This document shows, piece by piece, positions 44,994 to 53,260 of a stretch of DNA of 64,000 bases. The stretch covers positions 299,264 to 363,263 of the forward strand of contig NZ_JBHIKW010000005.1 in assembly GCF_042138895.1 (NCBI RefSeq), in the 5' to 3' direction. A model generated the notes under the pieces. The model was not told the origin of the DNA. It saw only the letters and a program-made list of their open reading frames with translations, and searched no databases. The stretch's first letter is position 1, and each line of letters starts with the position of its first letter. This DNA is from Cedecea selenatireducens. GTDB lineage: Bacteria > Pseudomonadota > Gammaproteobacteria > Enterobacterales > Enterobacteriaceae. Both the position numbers and the translations under genes were made by a program.

Positions 44994-45746
44994 TTGCGCA
45001 AGGAAAGCATTTTTAAACGCTGGCACATCACCGCTTTCATTATCATGACGAGCCTGATGCTGACGGCCTGCTCCTCCTCGAAATCAGCCAAAAGCACCCG
45101 AAACGAAGGCACCTTCAGCGGCGCGGTTTACACCGTTAAACGCGGCGACACGCTCTCTAAAATCTCCAGAATGACCGGCAGCAGCGTGGGCGATCTCGCC
45201 CGGCTGAACGGGATACCTGCGCCTTACACCATCCAGGTGGGCCAGCGTATTCGGATCAAAGGCTCAGGCTCTGCAAGCCGGCCGAAAAATACCGCCACGG
45301 CAAAAAACACCCCTGCGCCTTCTCGCACACAAAACTCGTCCATTGCCAAAGTAGCACCGCCGCCGGTGGGAGCACGCTGTTGGCTTTGGCCGACGAAGGG
45401 CAACATCGTTGAGCCGTTCTCGAACAGCGATGGCGGCAATAAAGGCATTGATATCTCCGGTTCTCGCGGGCAGCCCATTTATGCTTCCGGCGCAGGTACG
45501 GTGGTTTACGTCGGTAACCAGCTGCGCGGCTATGGCAATCTGGTGATGATCAATCACAGCGAAGAGTACATCACCGCTTATGCCCATAACGACACGATGC
45601 TGGTGAATACGGGTGAGAAAGTGAAGGCCGGGCAGAAAATTGCCACGATGGGCAACACGGGGGCAGATTCTGTGCGTTTGCACTTCCAGATTCGCTATCG
45701 CGCTACGGCGATCGACCCGCAGCGCTACCTTAAACCCTCTTGTTAG
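44994..45746 (+). CDS. actS: LytM-domain amidase activator ActS (YgeR)
   Basis: Outer-membrane-type lipoprotein of 250 aa (E. coli YgeR about 251). Signal peptide with lipobox LTAC (Cys near residue 26), LysM domain (YTVKRGDTLSKISRMTGSSVGDLARLNGI, about 44-73), low-complexity linker, and C-terminal M23/LytM domain (about 120-248). The zinc-binding residues are incomplete: GNKGIDIS lacks the usual His before the GxxxD, and HFQ replaces HxH, so it is a degenerate LytM protein that activates amidases (AmiC in E. coli) rather than cutting peptidoglycan. The start is TTG at 44994, which supplies the charged N-region RKESIFKRW; the support for this start is moderate. Confidence 0.9.
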   Translation: MRKESIFKRWHITAFIIMTSLMLTACSSSKSAKSTRNEGTFSGAVYTVKRGDTLSKISRMTGSSVGDLARLNGIPAPYTIQVGQRIRIKGSGSASRPKNTATAKNTPAPSRTQNSSIAKVAPPPVGARCWLWPTKGNIVEPFSNSDGGNKGIDISGSRGQPIYASGAGTVVYVGNQLRGYGNLVMINHSEEYITAYAHNDTMLVNTGEKVKAGQKIATMGNTGADSVRLHFQIRYRATAIDPQRYLKPSC

Positions 45747-45789
45747 TCTAAAAAGTGCTTGAAAAACCATCACCTGGACACAAAGGCAC

Positions 45790-45817
45790 TTGCCAGCGAG
45801 AGCTGAAAGTCTATAAT
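45790..45817 (+). promoter_or_regulatory. Promoter of glyU
   Basis: TTGCCA (45790-45795), a 16-base spacer and a consensus TATAAT (45812-45817) lie just before the tRNA, followed by a GC-containing discriminator typical of stringently controlled stable RNA promoters. Confidence 0.85.
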
Positions 45818-45834
45818 GCCTCACGCACCTCAAA

Positions 45835-45908
45835 GCGGGCGTAGTTCAATGGTAGAACGAGAGCTTCCCAAGCTCTATACGAGGGTTCGATTCCCTTCGC
45901 CCGCTCCA
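45835..45908 (+). tRNA. glyU: tRNA-Gly(CCC)
   Basis: 74-nt tRNA with acceptor GCGGGCG / CGCCCGC, encoded CCA end, D-arm AGTTCAATGGTAGAAC, anticodon loop CTTCCCAAG (anticodon CCC) and T-loop GGTTCGATTCC. It matches E. coli glyU, which is also next to ygeR. It reads GGG codons. Island genes follow directly, but I find no second copy of the tRNA 3' end that would mark an att site. Confidence 0.97.
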
Positions 45909-45960
45909 ATCCTTCTCTGGTGCATCCACCCGAAACTTTTCTACATTCTTCGTAACGCTT

Positions 45961-46320
45961 TGGTGCGATACCGACGCGAATTTCAAACTCAGACCATTCC
46001 TCACCTTGTTGGTGAAAGAGAACCTGACCCCAGGGGCAGGGAATGAAGAAGACACGCTGGCGGGTTATCTGCACATTCTGGGACAGTACGTCCTGACGAT
46101 TGATGCGCTGCGCCTGAGCGCTGCCGAAGTGGCCGCGCTGGCGACGGATAAGAATAAACGGCGGAGGCTATTGACCTCGTGGTGGCTGGCAGCGAGGCCA
46201 TTAACCGGCTGTTGTCCCTGTACCATTTCCACCGCTGGCTTCTGCAATGGGCTTGGGCGAAGTGGGCATCCCTGGCCCGCAAGCTGGAGGCCACGGGTTC
46301 AGATAATATTATCGTTCCTT
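45961..46320 (+). pseudogene. Remnant of a TcA-like toxin-complex gene
   Basis: A broken coding stretch. From about 45961 one frame reads TLLVKENLTPG...YLHILGQYVLTIDALRLSAAEVAALATDKNK. After a frameshift near 46155 the next frame continues with SEAINRLLSLYHFHRWLLQW and LARKLEATGSDNIIV. The helical, Leu/Ala-rich pattern resembles the shell region of TcA subunits of insecticidal toxin complexes; the match is tentative. It is truncated at both ends and appears fused, by deletion near 46320, to the TcB remnant. Confidence 0.4.
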
Positions 46321-47141
46321 CCCGGCACGTGAGCTGGTTCGCAACCGGCGTGCGTACCGTTGATGACACGCTGCCTGCTGAATACTGGTCAGGTGACACG
46401 TGAGCCTGGTCACATTTTACGCCCCGTTTTAGTCAATATGATGCTAAGCTGCTGAAAGATTTAGGCGTGATGCTGACCGTGCAACTGATGCAGGCCGGTT
46501 ATATCTCAGTCACTCGGCCTTTGGCGCTGACCAGTGAGTCTAAGGTCTGGGTTGCCCGCAAAGGTTTCACGGACTTTGGCTCTGCCAGCCAGTACTATCG
46601 CCCTCTGCAACAGCAAGACACCTTGCTGACCGAGAAAGCATCCATCACCTGGGATACCCATTATTGTGCCGTGACGTATATTCAGGATGCCGCTGGGGCA
46701 GGAACCCATGAGGATTATGGCTATCGTTTCCTGACGCACAATCACCTCATCGATCCTAACGATAACCATCAGTTAGTCTCTCTGGACGCGTGGGACGGCC
46801 GACCAGCTCTCGGTTCTGGGGGACTGAAAACGGCGTGGCGCAGGGGTACACACAGCCTTCGACAGAAAAAGTACCTTCCCCGTCCCGACGATGGTAGAAG
46901 AGGCGCTGGCTATCATCACCACGATCCCGGTGGCGCAATGTCTGGTCTATTGTGACAGCAGCTGGATGGCGGCCGAATCGTCGCGGATGCCGCCTCACAC
47001 ATTCTGTATGCCGACACTCACTACTTCGATGCAATAGGCCGGGAATATCAGGTTAAAACTGCAAAAGGAGACTTCAGGAAAACACTGTTCACGCTGTGGT
47101 TTACGTTTGCTGAAGACGTGAACGACACGGCATCCCAGTAA
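46320..47141 (+). pseudogene. Remnant of a TcB (TcdB/TcaC-type) toxin-complex gene
   Basis: Decayed C-terminal part of a TcB protein. One frame reads VSWFATGVRTVDDTLPAEYWSGDT, a TGA stop at 46401, then AWSHFTPRFSQYDAKLL and on to VWVARKGFTDFG, ITWDTHYCAVTYIQDAAG, and DYGYRFLTHNHLIDPNDNH, all typical TcB blocks. It then shifts frame near 46800 (GTENGVAQGYTQPSTEK) and again near 46890 (EALAIITTIPVAQCLVY), and ends with YFDAIGREYQVKTAKG and FAEDVNDTASQ at a natural TcB stop (47139-47141). At least one stop, two or more frameshifts and internal deletions rule out function. The TcC gene starts 71 bases later, the usual TcB-TcC order. Confidence 0.75.
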
Positions 47142-47212
47142 CAAATAACGCCCTGCTCCCTGGGGTCTCAATGCCGGGAGTAGGGCGCGTAGTTAACTAT
47201 CGAGAGAAATCT

Positions 47213-50182
47213 ATGCATACATCGCTGTTCAGCCACACCCCTTCGGTCACGGTTCTCGACAACCGGGGCCTGAGCGTCCGCAGTATCGAATATCACCGTC
47301 ATCCTGACACCCTGACCACCACCAACGAACGTATCACCCGGCAGCAGTATAATCCTGGCGGGTTTCTGAGCCGCAGCGCCGACCCGCGCCTGCAGGCGAC
47401 GGGCCTGGCAAACTTCACGTACATCACTGACCTGGCCGGTAACGTGCTGTGCGCCCAGGGCGTGGACAACGGCACCACCGTGAGCCTGAACGACGTGGCC
47501 GGGCGGCCTTTTATCGCGGTCAGCAATGTCGGCGTCACCGGAGACAAGAGCGAGGCGGTGACGCACACCTGGCAGTATGAAGCGGCTTCACTCGCCGGGC
47601 GTCCGCTGAGCGTGACGGTACAGGTCACAGGCAAAACCGCCCGCATTGCGGAGCGCTTTGTATACGCAGGCAACAGTGCGGCAGAAAAAAAACTGAACCT
47701 GGCGGGGCTGTGCATCAGCCATTACGATACCGCCGGTCAGGAACAGACCGACGCGATAGCCCTGACCGGCGTACCGCAGTCCGTCACCCGTCGCCTGCTG
47801 AAAGACGCCGATAACCCGGATAACGTGGCCGACTGGCAGGGGGCGGATGCATCTGCCTGGAACGAGTTGCTGGGCGCAGAAACGCTGACCACGCAGAGCA
47901 CCGCCGACGCGACTGGCGCCGTCCTTACCACCACCGATGCAAAAGGTAACGTACAGCGCGTGGCGTATGACATAGCTGGCCTGCTGGCGGGCAGCTGGCT
48001 GACGCTGAAAGGCGGCCAGGAGCAGGTCATCGTGAAATCGCTGACCTGTTCCGCCGCCGGGCAGAAACTGCGCGAAGAACACGGCAACGGCGTGGTGACC
48101 ACCTACTCATATGAACCTGAGACGCAGCGCCTGACGGGGATTAAAACCGAACGTCCGGCGGGACACACCTCAGGGGCAAAAGTCCTGCAGGACCTGCGCT
48201 ACGACTACGACCCTGTGGGCAACGTGCTGAGCATCCGCAACGACGCGGAAGAGACGCGCTTCTGGCGAAATCAGAAAGTGGTGCCGGAAAATACCTACGT
48301 TTACGACAGCCTGTACCAGCTGGTCAGCACCACCGGGTGCGAGATGGCAAACGCGGGCCAGCAGAGCAGTAAGTTCCCTACCGCCGCCATCCCCCTGCCG
48401 ACAGACAGTGCCGCTTTCACCAGATACACCCGGACTTACGCCTACGATAACGGCGGCAATCTGACGCGGATTCGCCACAACGCGGCGGCGACCAACAACC
48501 GCTACACCACGGATATCACGATAAGCGACCGCAGCAACCGGGGCGTGTTGAGCACGCTGGCAAAAAGTCCGTCGGATGTGGACGGGCTGTTCACGCCGGG
48601 CGGACAGCAAAAACAGCTGCAGCCGGGTCAGACGCTGAACTGGACGGCGCGCAACGAGCTGCTGAAAGTGAGTCCTGTACAGCGCGACGGCAAGGCGAGC
48701 GACAGCGAAAGCTACCGCTATGACTGCGGCAGTCAGCGCGTCCTGAAGGTGAGCACGCAGCAAACCGGGAACAGCACGCAGACGCAGCGGGCGCTGTACC
48801 TGCCGGGGCTGGAGCTGCGAACCACCCAAACCGGCAGTACGGAAACGGAAAGCCTGCAGGTCATCACCGTGGGTGAGGCGGGCCGGGCGCAGGTGCGGGT
48901 GCTGCACTGGGCGGCGGGCAAACCGGCGGGCGTGAACAACGACCCGCTGCGCTACAGCTACGACAATCTCACCGGCGGCAGCCAGCTGGAGCTGGACGGC
49001 AGCGGCAACTTGATTAGCATGGAAGAGTACTACCCGTACGGCGGCACGGCCATTCTGGCGGCCAGAAGCCAGACTGAAGCCAACTATAAAACTATCCGTT
49101 ACTCGGGCAAAGAGCGGGACGCGACGGGGCTGTATTACTACGGCTACCGCTATTATCAGCCGTGGGTAGGCCGCTGGCTGAGCGCTGACCCTGCGGGCAC
49201 GGTGGACGGGCTGAATCTGTATTTGCTGGTAGGAAACAATCCTACGTCTTTCCATGACAGCAATGGATTACTCCGTGAAGGACAAAGCGCAAGGAAATTA
49301 GTCGGAGAAGCCTTTGTTCACCCTTTACATATGCAGGTGTTTGAACGCATATCCATTGAAAAAAATATCGCCATGAGCGTCAGAGAGGCTGGTACTTTTA
49401 CTATTACAGCTTTGGGCGAAGGGGCTGCAGCAAAGGGCCATAATATTCTTGAGAAAACCATTAAACCTGGATCTCTGAAATCGTCTTATGGGGAAAAAGC
49501 TGGGGCGGCGCTTGAACAGGCAAAAGCAAGCGGCTTTGTGGGTCGGGTTGGCAAGTGGGATAAATCTGGAGTGCAGGGAATTTATGCTCATAACAAAGCT
49601 GGTGGAGAGGATTTAGCTTACCCAATAAGTCTTACTTCTACTATGGATAATGAATTGGTGAATTCGTGGATCAAACATAAAGTGATCACGCCGTACACCG
49701 GTGATTATGATATGCACGATATTATTAAATTCTCGGGGGGGAGAGGTCACATACCCGCAGCGGAAAGTGCTGAAGAAAGAGGTGTAAAAGATCTGATTAA
49801 CAGGGGGGTTGCGCAAGTTGATCCCTCCAGACCTTTCGAATTGACGGCTATGAATGTTATTCGTCACGGGCCTCAGGTCAGTTTTGTCCCTTACATGTGG
49901 GAGTATGAAAACGATAAGGTGGTTAAAGATAACGGCTACCTTGGCATAGTTGCCCGGCCAGGGCCATTTCCGGTAGCGATGGTGCATAAGGGCGCATGGA
50001 GTATTTTTGATACCAGTGAGGAGTTGTTTAACTTTTATGCATCCACGAATACAGCGCTACCAACACACTGGCAGCAGAGCTTCATTGAAAGAGGCAATGG
50101 CATGGTGTCTACTCCTCAACATGCCCCTCTTATTGATAAGCGCCGTACTGTACAACAACGATGGCAAAAAGTTGCCAGCTAA
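47213..50182 (+). CDS. TccC-type insecticidal toxin complex TcC protein with variable C-terminal toxin domain
   Basis: Rhs-repeat TcC protein of 989 aa, intact. Residues 1-665 are the conserved TccC/Rhs shell (VLDNRGLSVRSIEYHRHP at the N-terminus, AAGQKLREEHGNGVVTTYSYE, ATGLYYYGYRYYQPWVGRWL). The self-cleavage core follows: SADPAGTVDGLNLYLLVGNNP, with NLY at 668-670 and NNP ending at 677. After that the sequence is unrelated to other TcC tails and clearly more AT-rich (from about 49250), as expected for a swapped toxin module. The tail (about 683-989) shows an R724...K741...K748, GDYDMHD (D831, D833) and RHGPQ (H885) layout that resembles EF/CyaA/ExoY nucleotidyl cyclases. The start at 47213 matches TccC; an ATG at 47171 would add 14 residues. 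TcA and TcB partners here are broken, and no immunity gene follows. Confidence 0.9.
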   Translation: MHTSLFSHTPSVTVLDNRGLSVRSIEYHRHPDTLTTTNERITRQQYNPGGFLSRSADPRLQATGLANFTYITDLAGNVLCAQGVDNGTTVSLNDVAGRPFIAVSNVGVTGDKSEAVTHTWQYEAASLAGRPLSVTVQVTGKTARIAERFVYAGNSAAEKKLNLAGLCISHYDTAGQEQTDAIALTGVPQSVTRRLLKDADNPDNVADWQGADASAWNELLGAETLTTQSTADATGAVLTTTDAKGNVQRVAYDIAGLLAGSWLTLKGGQEQVIVKSLTCSAAGQKLREEHGNGVVTTYSYEPETQRLTGIKTERPAGHTSGAKVLQDLRYDYDPVGNVLSIRNDAEETRFWRNQKVVPENTYVYDSLYQLVSTTGCEMANAGQQSSKFPTAAIPLPTDSAAFTRYTRTYAYDNGGNLTRIRHNAAATNNRYTTDITISDRSNRGVLSTLAKSPSDVDGLFTPGGQQKQLQPGQTLNWTARNELLKVSPVQRDGKASDSESYRYDCGSQRVLKVSTQQTGNSTQTQRALYLPGLELRTTQTGSTETESLQVITVGEAGRAQVRVLHWAAGKPAGVNNDPLRYSYDNLTGGSQLELDGSGNLISMEEYYPYGGTAILAARSQTEANYKTIRYSGKERDATGLYYYGYRYYQPWVGRWLSADPAGTVDGLNLYLLVGNNPTSFHDSNGLLREGQSARKLVGEAFVHPLHMQVFERISIEKNIAMSVREAGTFTITALGEGAAAKGHNILEKTIKPGSLKSSYGEKAGAALEQAKASGFVGRVGKWDKSGVQGIYAHNKAGGEDLAYPISLTSTMDNELVNSWIKHKVITPYTGDYDMHDIIKFSGGRGHIPAAESAEERGVKDLINRGVAQVDPSRPFELTAMNVIRHGPQVSFVPYMWEYENDKVVKDNGYLGIVARPGPFPVAMVHKGAWSIFDTSEELFNFYASTNTALPTHWQQSFIERGNGMVSTPQHAPLIDKRRTVQQRWQKVAS

Positions 50183-50211
50183 GCGCTAGGATCCTGAAGA
50201 GATAAAAAGGA

Positions 50212-50240
50212 TTAACAGGCTCAACGGCCTGTTAATCTTT
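50212..50240. terminator. Bidirectional terminator between TcC and queH
   Basis: TTAACAGGC and GCCTGTTAA pair over a TCAACG loop, followed by TCTTTTATG on the plus strand, between two convergent stop codons. Confidence 0.85.
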
Positions 50241-50250
50241 TATGTTAACT

Positions 50251-50904
50251 CTATATAACAGAAATAAATTTACCCGGTTTTATTAACGCTTTTCCCTGTG
50301 ACTTACGGTAAGCGTTAGCATCGCGCAGAGAATAAGCGCAGCCGCAATATTCCTGCTGATAAAACTGCTCGCGTTTGCAGATATCTACCGTGCGCGCGGA
50401 GCCGCCTTGCTTACGCCAGTTGTGGGTCCAGTAAAACATTCCCGGATGACGAGCCGCCGCCCGCTGGCCGCAGTCGCAGACCTGCTCAAAATTCTTCCAG
50501 CGTGAAATCCCCAGAGAACTGCAAATTGCACCGAAACCGTGCCCTGCGGCATAAAGCGCGGTGCGCTCCAGGCGCATATCAAAACAGACCGTGCAGCGGG
50601 CTCCACGCTCGGGTTCCCACTCCATGCCTTTCACACGCGCAAACCAGTTATCGACGTCATAATCCGCGTCGATGAAGGGCACGCCATGTTGCTCAGCAAA
50701 ACGCTTATTCTCTTCCTTGCGGATGAGATATTCCTGTTGCGGATGGATATTGGGGTTGTAGAAAAAAATCGTAAAGTCGATGCCAGAGGCAAGCAAAGCC
50801 TCTATCACTTCGGAAGAGCAGGGCGCGCAGCAGGTATGCAGCAGCAACTTGCTTGCGCCGTCCGGCAGCGTCAGTTTTGGGCGCTTAAATTCGGTGGTGG
50901 TCAT
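50251..50904 (-). CDS. queH: Epoxyqueuosine reductase QueH
   Basis: DUF208 protein of 217 aa that performs the last step of queuosine tRNA modification, reducing epoxyqueuosine to queuosine; it is the non-cobalamin alternative to QueG. Cluster- and metal-binding cysteines lie in LLLHTCCAPCSSEV (about 21-34), ARCTVCFDMRLERTA (about 100), FEQVCDCGQ and QQEYCGCAYSLRD. It marks the return to backbone sequence after the Tc remnant. Confidence 0.93.
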   Translation of the reverse strand: MTTTEFKRPKLTLPDGASKLLLHTCCAPCSSEVIEALLASGIDFTIFFYNPNIHPQQEYLIRKEENKRFAEQHGVPFIDADYDVDNWFARVKGMEWEPERGARCTVCFDMRLERTALYAAGHGFGAICSSLGISRWKNFEQVCDCGQRAAARHPGMFYWTHNWRKQGGSARTVDICKREQFYQQEYCGCAYSLRDANAYRKSQGKALIKPGKFISVI

Positions 50905-51019
50905 GGTTTGTCGGCGGAAATAAGGAAAACAGCGAGAATTGTACCACTAAAAATGTGGTCAATGGGCTTTGCCAACCGAGAGTGAGGCGGGAGGCTGTTT
51001 CTCCCGCCTTAAAGAACTG

Positions 51020-52735
51020 CTATGCCTGCCCCGATAAATGCATCCCGACGTACCGCTCGTAGCGGCTCTTTTTCAGGAACGTTAAATCAACCAAAACCAG
51101 CCCGTCGACGCAGTTGTTGAAGGCCGGATCGCTGCCGAAATCAATAAACTGTACGCCGCCCGGTTCGCAGAGTTCTGAATACTGCTTATAGAGGGTCGGA
51201 ATGCCGCAGCCCATATTACTGAGCAGGGATTTTAAGCGCGTCAGATCTTCACCGTAGTCTTCCCCTTTGAACTGCGCCAGCACGGCGGGAAGGCTCGCCG
51301 GGTATGGGCTACGCGAGGCGGCAAGCGGATGACTCGCCGGGAACCACAGTCGGTAAAACGCCACCAGAAGATCTCGTGCGTCCGGCGGCAGGCCTCCGGA
51401 AATAGATACCGGGCCAAACAGATAGCGGTACTGCGGGTAACGGGCGAGATAAGCGCCAATGCCCGACCATAAATAGTCCAGGCCACGGCGGCCCCAGTAG
51501 CGAGGCTGAATAAAGCTGCGCCCCAGCTCGATACCGTGCTGCAGCACATTGTCCATCTTCTCGTCGTAGTGAAACAGGCTGTAGCTGTACAGCCCATCTA
51601 CGCCGCGTTTTTCAATCTGGCGTGCGGTTGGCATAAAGCGGTATGCGCCGACGATCTCCAGATCCTGTTCGTCCCAGAGGATCAGATGCAGGTAATCGTC
51701 ATCATAACGATCCAGATCCCGGCGTTTGCCGCACCCTTCACCCACGGCGCGAAAGGCAATCTCACGCAGCCGCCCCAGCTCGCGCAGCAGCGGAGCCTCT
51801 TCTTTTGAGTCGCTGCGCTGCCAAAGATAAATCACTTTGTCGTCGGCGGTGCGGCCCAGGCATTCCGCTTTTGCCAGCTCCCGGCGCAGCGTGGCGCGGT
51901 CTTCCGCCCGGGCAATGGCGCTTTCCGTCGTGAACTTGCCTGAAAGTCCTTTGCCCAGCAGCTGAACGTGCTGGCGGCACTTCTTAGCCAGCTCTCGCGG
52001 GGCCTGCTGCGGGCTATGCCAGCTTTCCCACGGAATACGCTGACCAAGGGTTACCGGCAGGTTGGAGTTGCGGCGGCGAAACATCTGCTGCATCAGCAGC
52101 ACCATCGGCAGCGCAGGGGAAACCAGCGCGCTGGCATAAAACAGTGCGCTGTTCCGGGCATGAATAAACGCCGGCAGCAGCGGCACGCGGTATTTTGCGG
52201 CAAGCTTAATAAAGCCGGTGTGCCAGTGCCCGTCGGCAATGCCCTGGCGAGATAAACGAGAAACTTCGCCCGCCGGGAAGAAAATCAGCACGCCGCCGTT
52301 TTGCAGCTGCCTGTCCATCAGCACAAGAGACGATTTAGGCGTGCGGCCATTGATATTGTCGACCGGAATAAACAGCGAACTCAGCGGCTCGAGGTGATTA
52401 AGCAGGCGGTTGGTCACCACTTTGACATCCCGGCGAACGCGGGAAACGGCGTACAGCAGCGCCAGCCCGTCAAGGGTGCCGGTTGGGTGGTTGGACATAA
52501 TCACCACGGGGCCGTGTTCGGGGATGTTTTCTAATTCGCGGGGAGAGATATTGCAGCGGATGTGTAGGTGATCCAGGACTTGTTCAATCATATCCAGCCC
52601 GCGGAGGTGCGGATGATTGTTGGCAAAGGCCTGGAATTCTTCCTCATGCAGCAGGCGTCTTAACAGGTTTTTTTGCCAGGGCGCGGGCCTTGCCTGGGGC
52701 CACAGGTCGTCAAGTACGTTATCGAGACTAAACAT
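51020..52735 (-). CDS. olsF: Bifunctional acyltransferase, OlsF-like (ornithine lipid synthase candidate)
   Basis: Two-domain protein of 571 aa. The N-terminal PlsC/LPLAT-type domain (about 65-260) has the catalytic HX4D in VIMSNHPTGTLDGLALL and later FFPAGEVSRL. The C-terminal domain (about 290-560) is an OlsB/GNAT-like N-acyltransferase (GAYRFMPTARQIEKRGVDGLYSYSLF, ELGRSFIQPRYWGRRGLDYLW, GPVSISGGLPPDARDLL). This fusion is that of OlsF, which in Serratia proteamaculans makes ornithine lipids by itself. The start at 52735 has a GAGGAG ribosome site; an ATG nine codons upstream is less likely. It stands alone, with no lipid A or phosphate-stress gene nearby. Substrate ornithine is inferred from the family. 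Confidence 0.8.
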   Translation of the reverse strand: MFSLDNVLDDLWPQARPAPWQKNLLRRLLHEEEFQAFANNHPHLRGLDMIEQVLDHLHIRCNISPRELENIPEHGPVVIMSNHPTGTLDGLALLYAVSRVRRDVKVVTNRLLNHLEPLSSLFIPVDNINGRTPKSSLVLMDRQLQNGGVLIFFPAGEVSRLSRQGIADGHWHTGFIKLAAKYRVPLLPAFIHARNSALFYASALVSPALPMVLLMQQMFRRRNSNLPVTLGQRIPWESWHSPQQAPRELAKKCRQHVQLLGKGLSGKFTTESAIARAEDRATLRRELAKAECLGRTADDKVIYLWQRSDSKEEAPLLRELGRLREIAFRAVGEGCGKRRDLDRYDDDYLHLILWDEQDLEIVGAYRFMPTARQIEKRGVDGLYSYSLFHYDEKMDNVLQHGIELGRSFIQPRYWGRRGLDYLWSGIGAYLARYPQYRYLFGPVSISGGLPPDARDLLVAFYRLWFPASHPLAASRSPYPASLPAVLAQFKGEDYGEDLTRLKSLLSNMGCGIPTLYKQYSELCEPGGVQFIDFGSDPAFNNCVDGLVLVDLTFLKKSRYERYVGMHLSGQA

Positions 52736-52823
52736 ATTCGCTCCTCTTACCGTTCTGGGCACGACGGTAGAAGATCAAGATGAACGTTGCGTGTCAGCGA
52801 GGTGACGTTTCAGGGATGTGTAT

Positions 52824-52925
52824 ATGGAACAGGTCGCGTCGATTTTTTATCCTTCCGGACTAGATTCGTGGACTAATAACGAGGTATTTGGCTCAGTTGA
52901 CAGAGTAAACCCGGAGGAAGAGTAG
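52824..52925 (+). CDS. Possible small protein, 33 aa
   Basis: ATG at 52824 with AGGGA seven bases upstream opens a 33-codon frame (MEQVASIFYPSGLDSW... ending VNPEEE). I recognise no homologue and codon evidence is too short to judge. It lies in the 525-base gap 52736-53260 between olsF and the peptide transporter gene, which is otherwise AT-rich and without an evident gene. Confidence 0.15.
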   Translation: MEQVASIFYPSGLDSWTNNEVFGSVDRVNPEEE

Positions 52926-53159
52926 GTTAAATAGTGGTGTTGCGTGAAAGAAACGTAATAATATTTAATATATTGTTTTTAAAGTGTTTTATTGCACGTG
53001 ATGAGGCATTTTGTTGTCAAGCGTTAAGCGCATTTAATGAAAGTTTTATATCGTAAAATGAGAGTTAAATCGACTTTTACTCTAAAAAGCATCAATTAAG
53101 CAATAAAGTTGCTCTACCCCTTGCCTGTTTTTCGAAGATCTACGCTACAGTAGCCGCCG

Positions 53160-53219
53160 CTGGCGGAATGCCAGCCTATGATTAAAAAACAGCAACAGAA
53201 CGCCGTGAGCGGCGTTTTA
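53160..53219 (+). promoter_or_regulatory. Leader hairpins before the POT transporter gene
   Basis: Two stems lie in the 5' leader: CTGGC/GCCAG at 53160-53174, and ACGCCG/CGGCGT over a TGAG loop at 53200-53215 followed by TTTTATC. The second has terminator form and sits 45 bases before the start codon, so premature termination (attenuation) is possible. Confidence 0.4.
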
Positions 53220-53260
53220 TCAACACCGCATCAAAAAAGATAACCTATGGGAGTTCACAG

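Noticed and set aside
45811..46074. Open frames over the tRNA-Gly gene, minus strand
   Set aside because: They translate the tRNA itself and its flank; such frames are a well-known annotation artefact.
45909..50250. tRNA-bounded integrative island with att repeats
   Set aside because: The Tc remnant follows glyU directly, but I find no duplicate of the tRNA 3' end, no integrase and no mobility gene; xerD at 38783 is the housekeeping recombinase.
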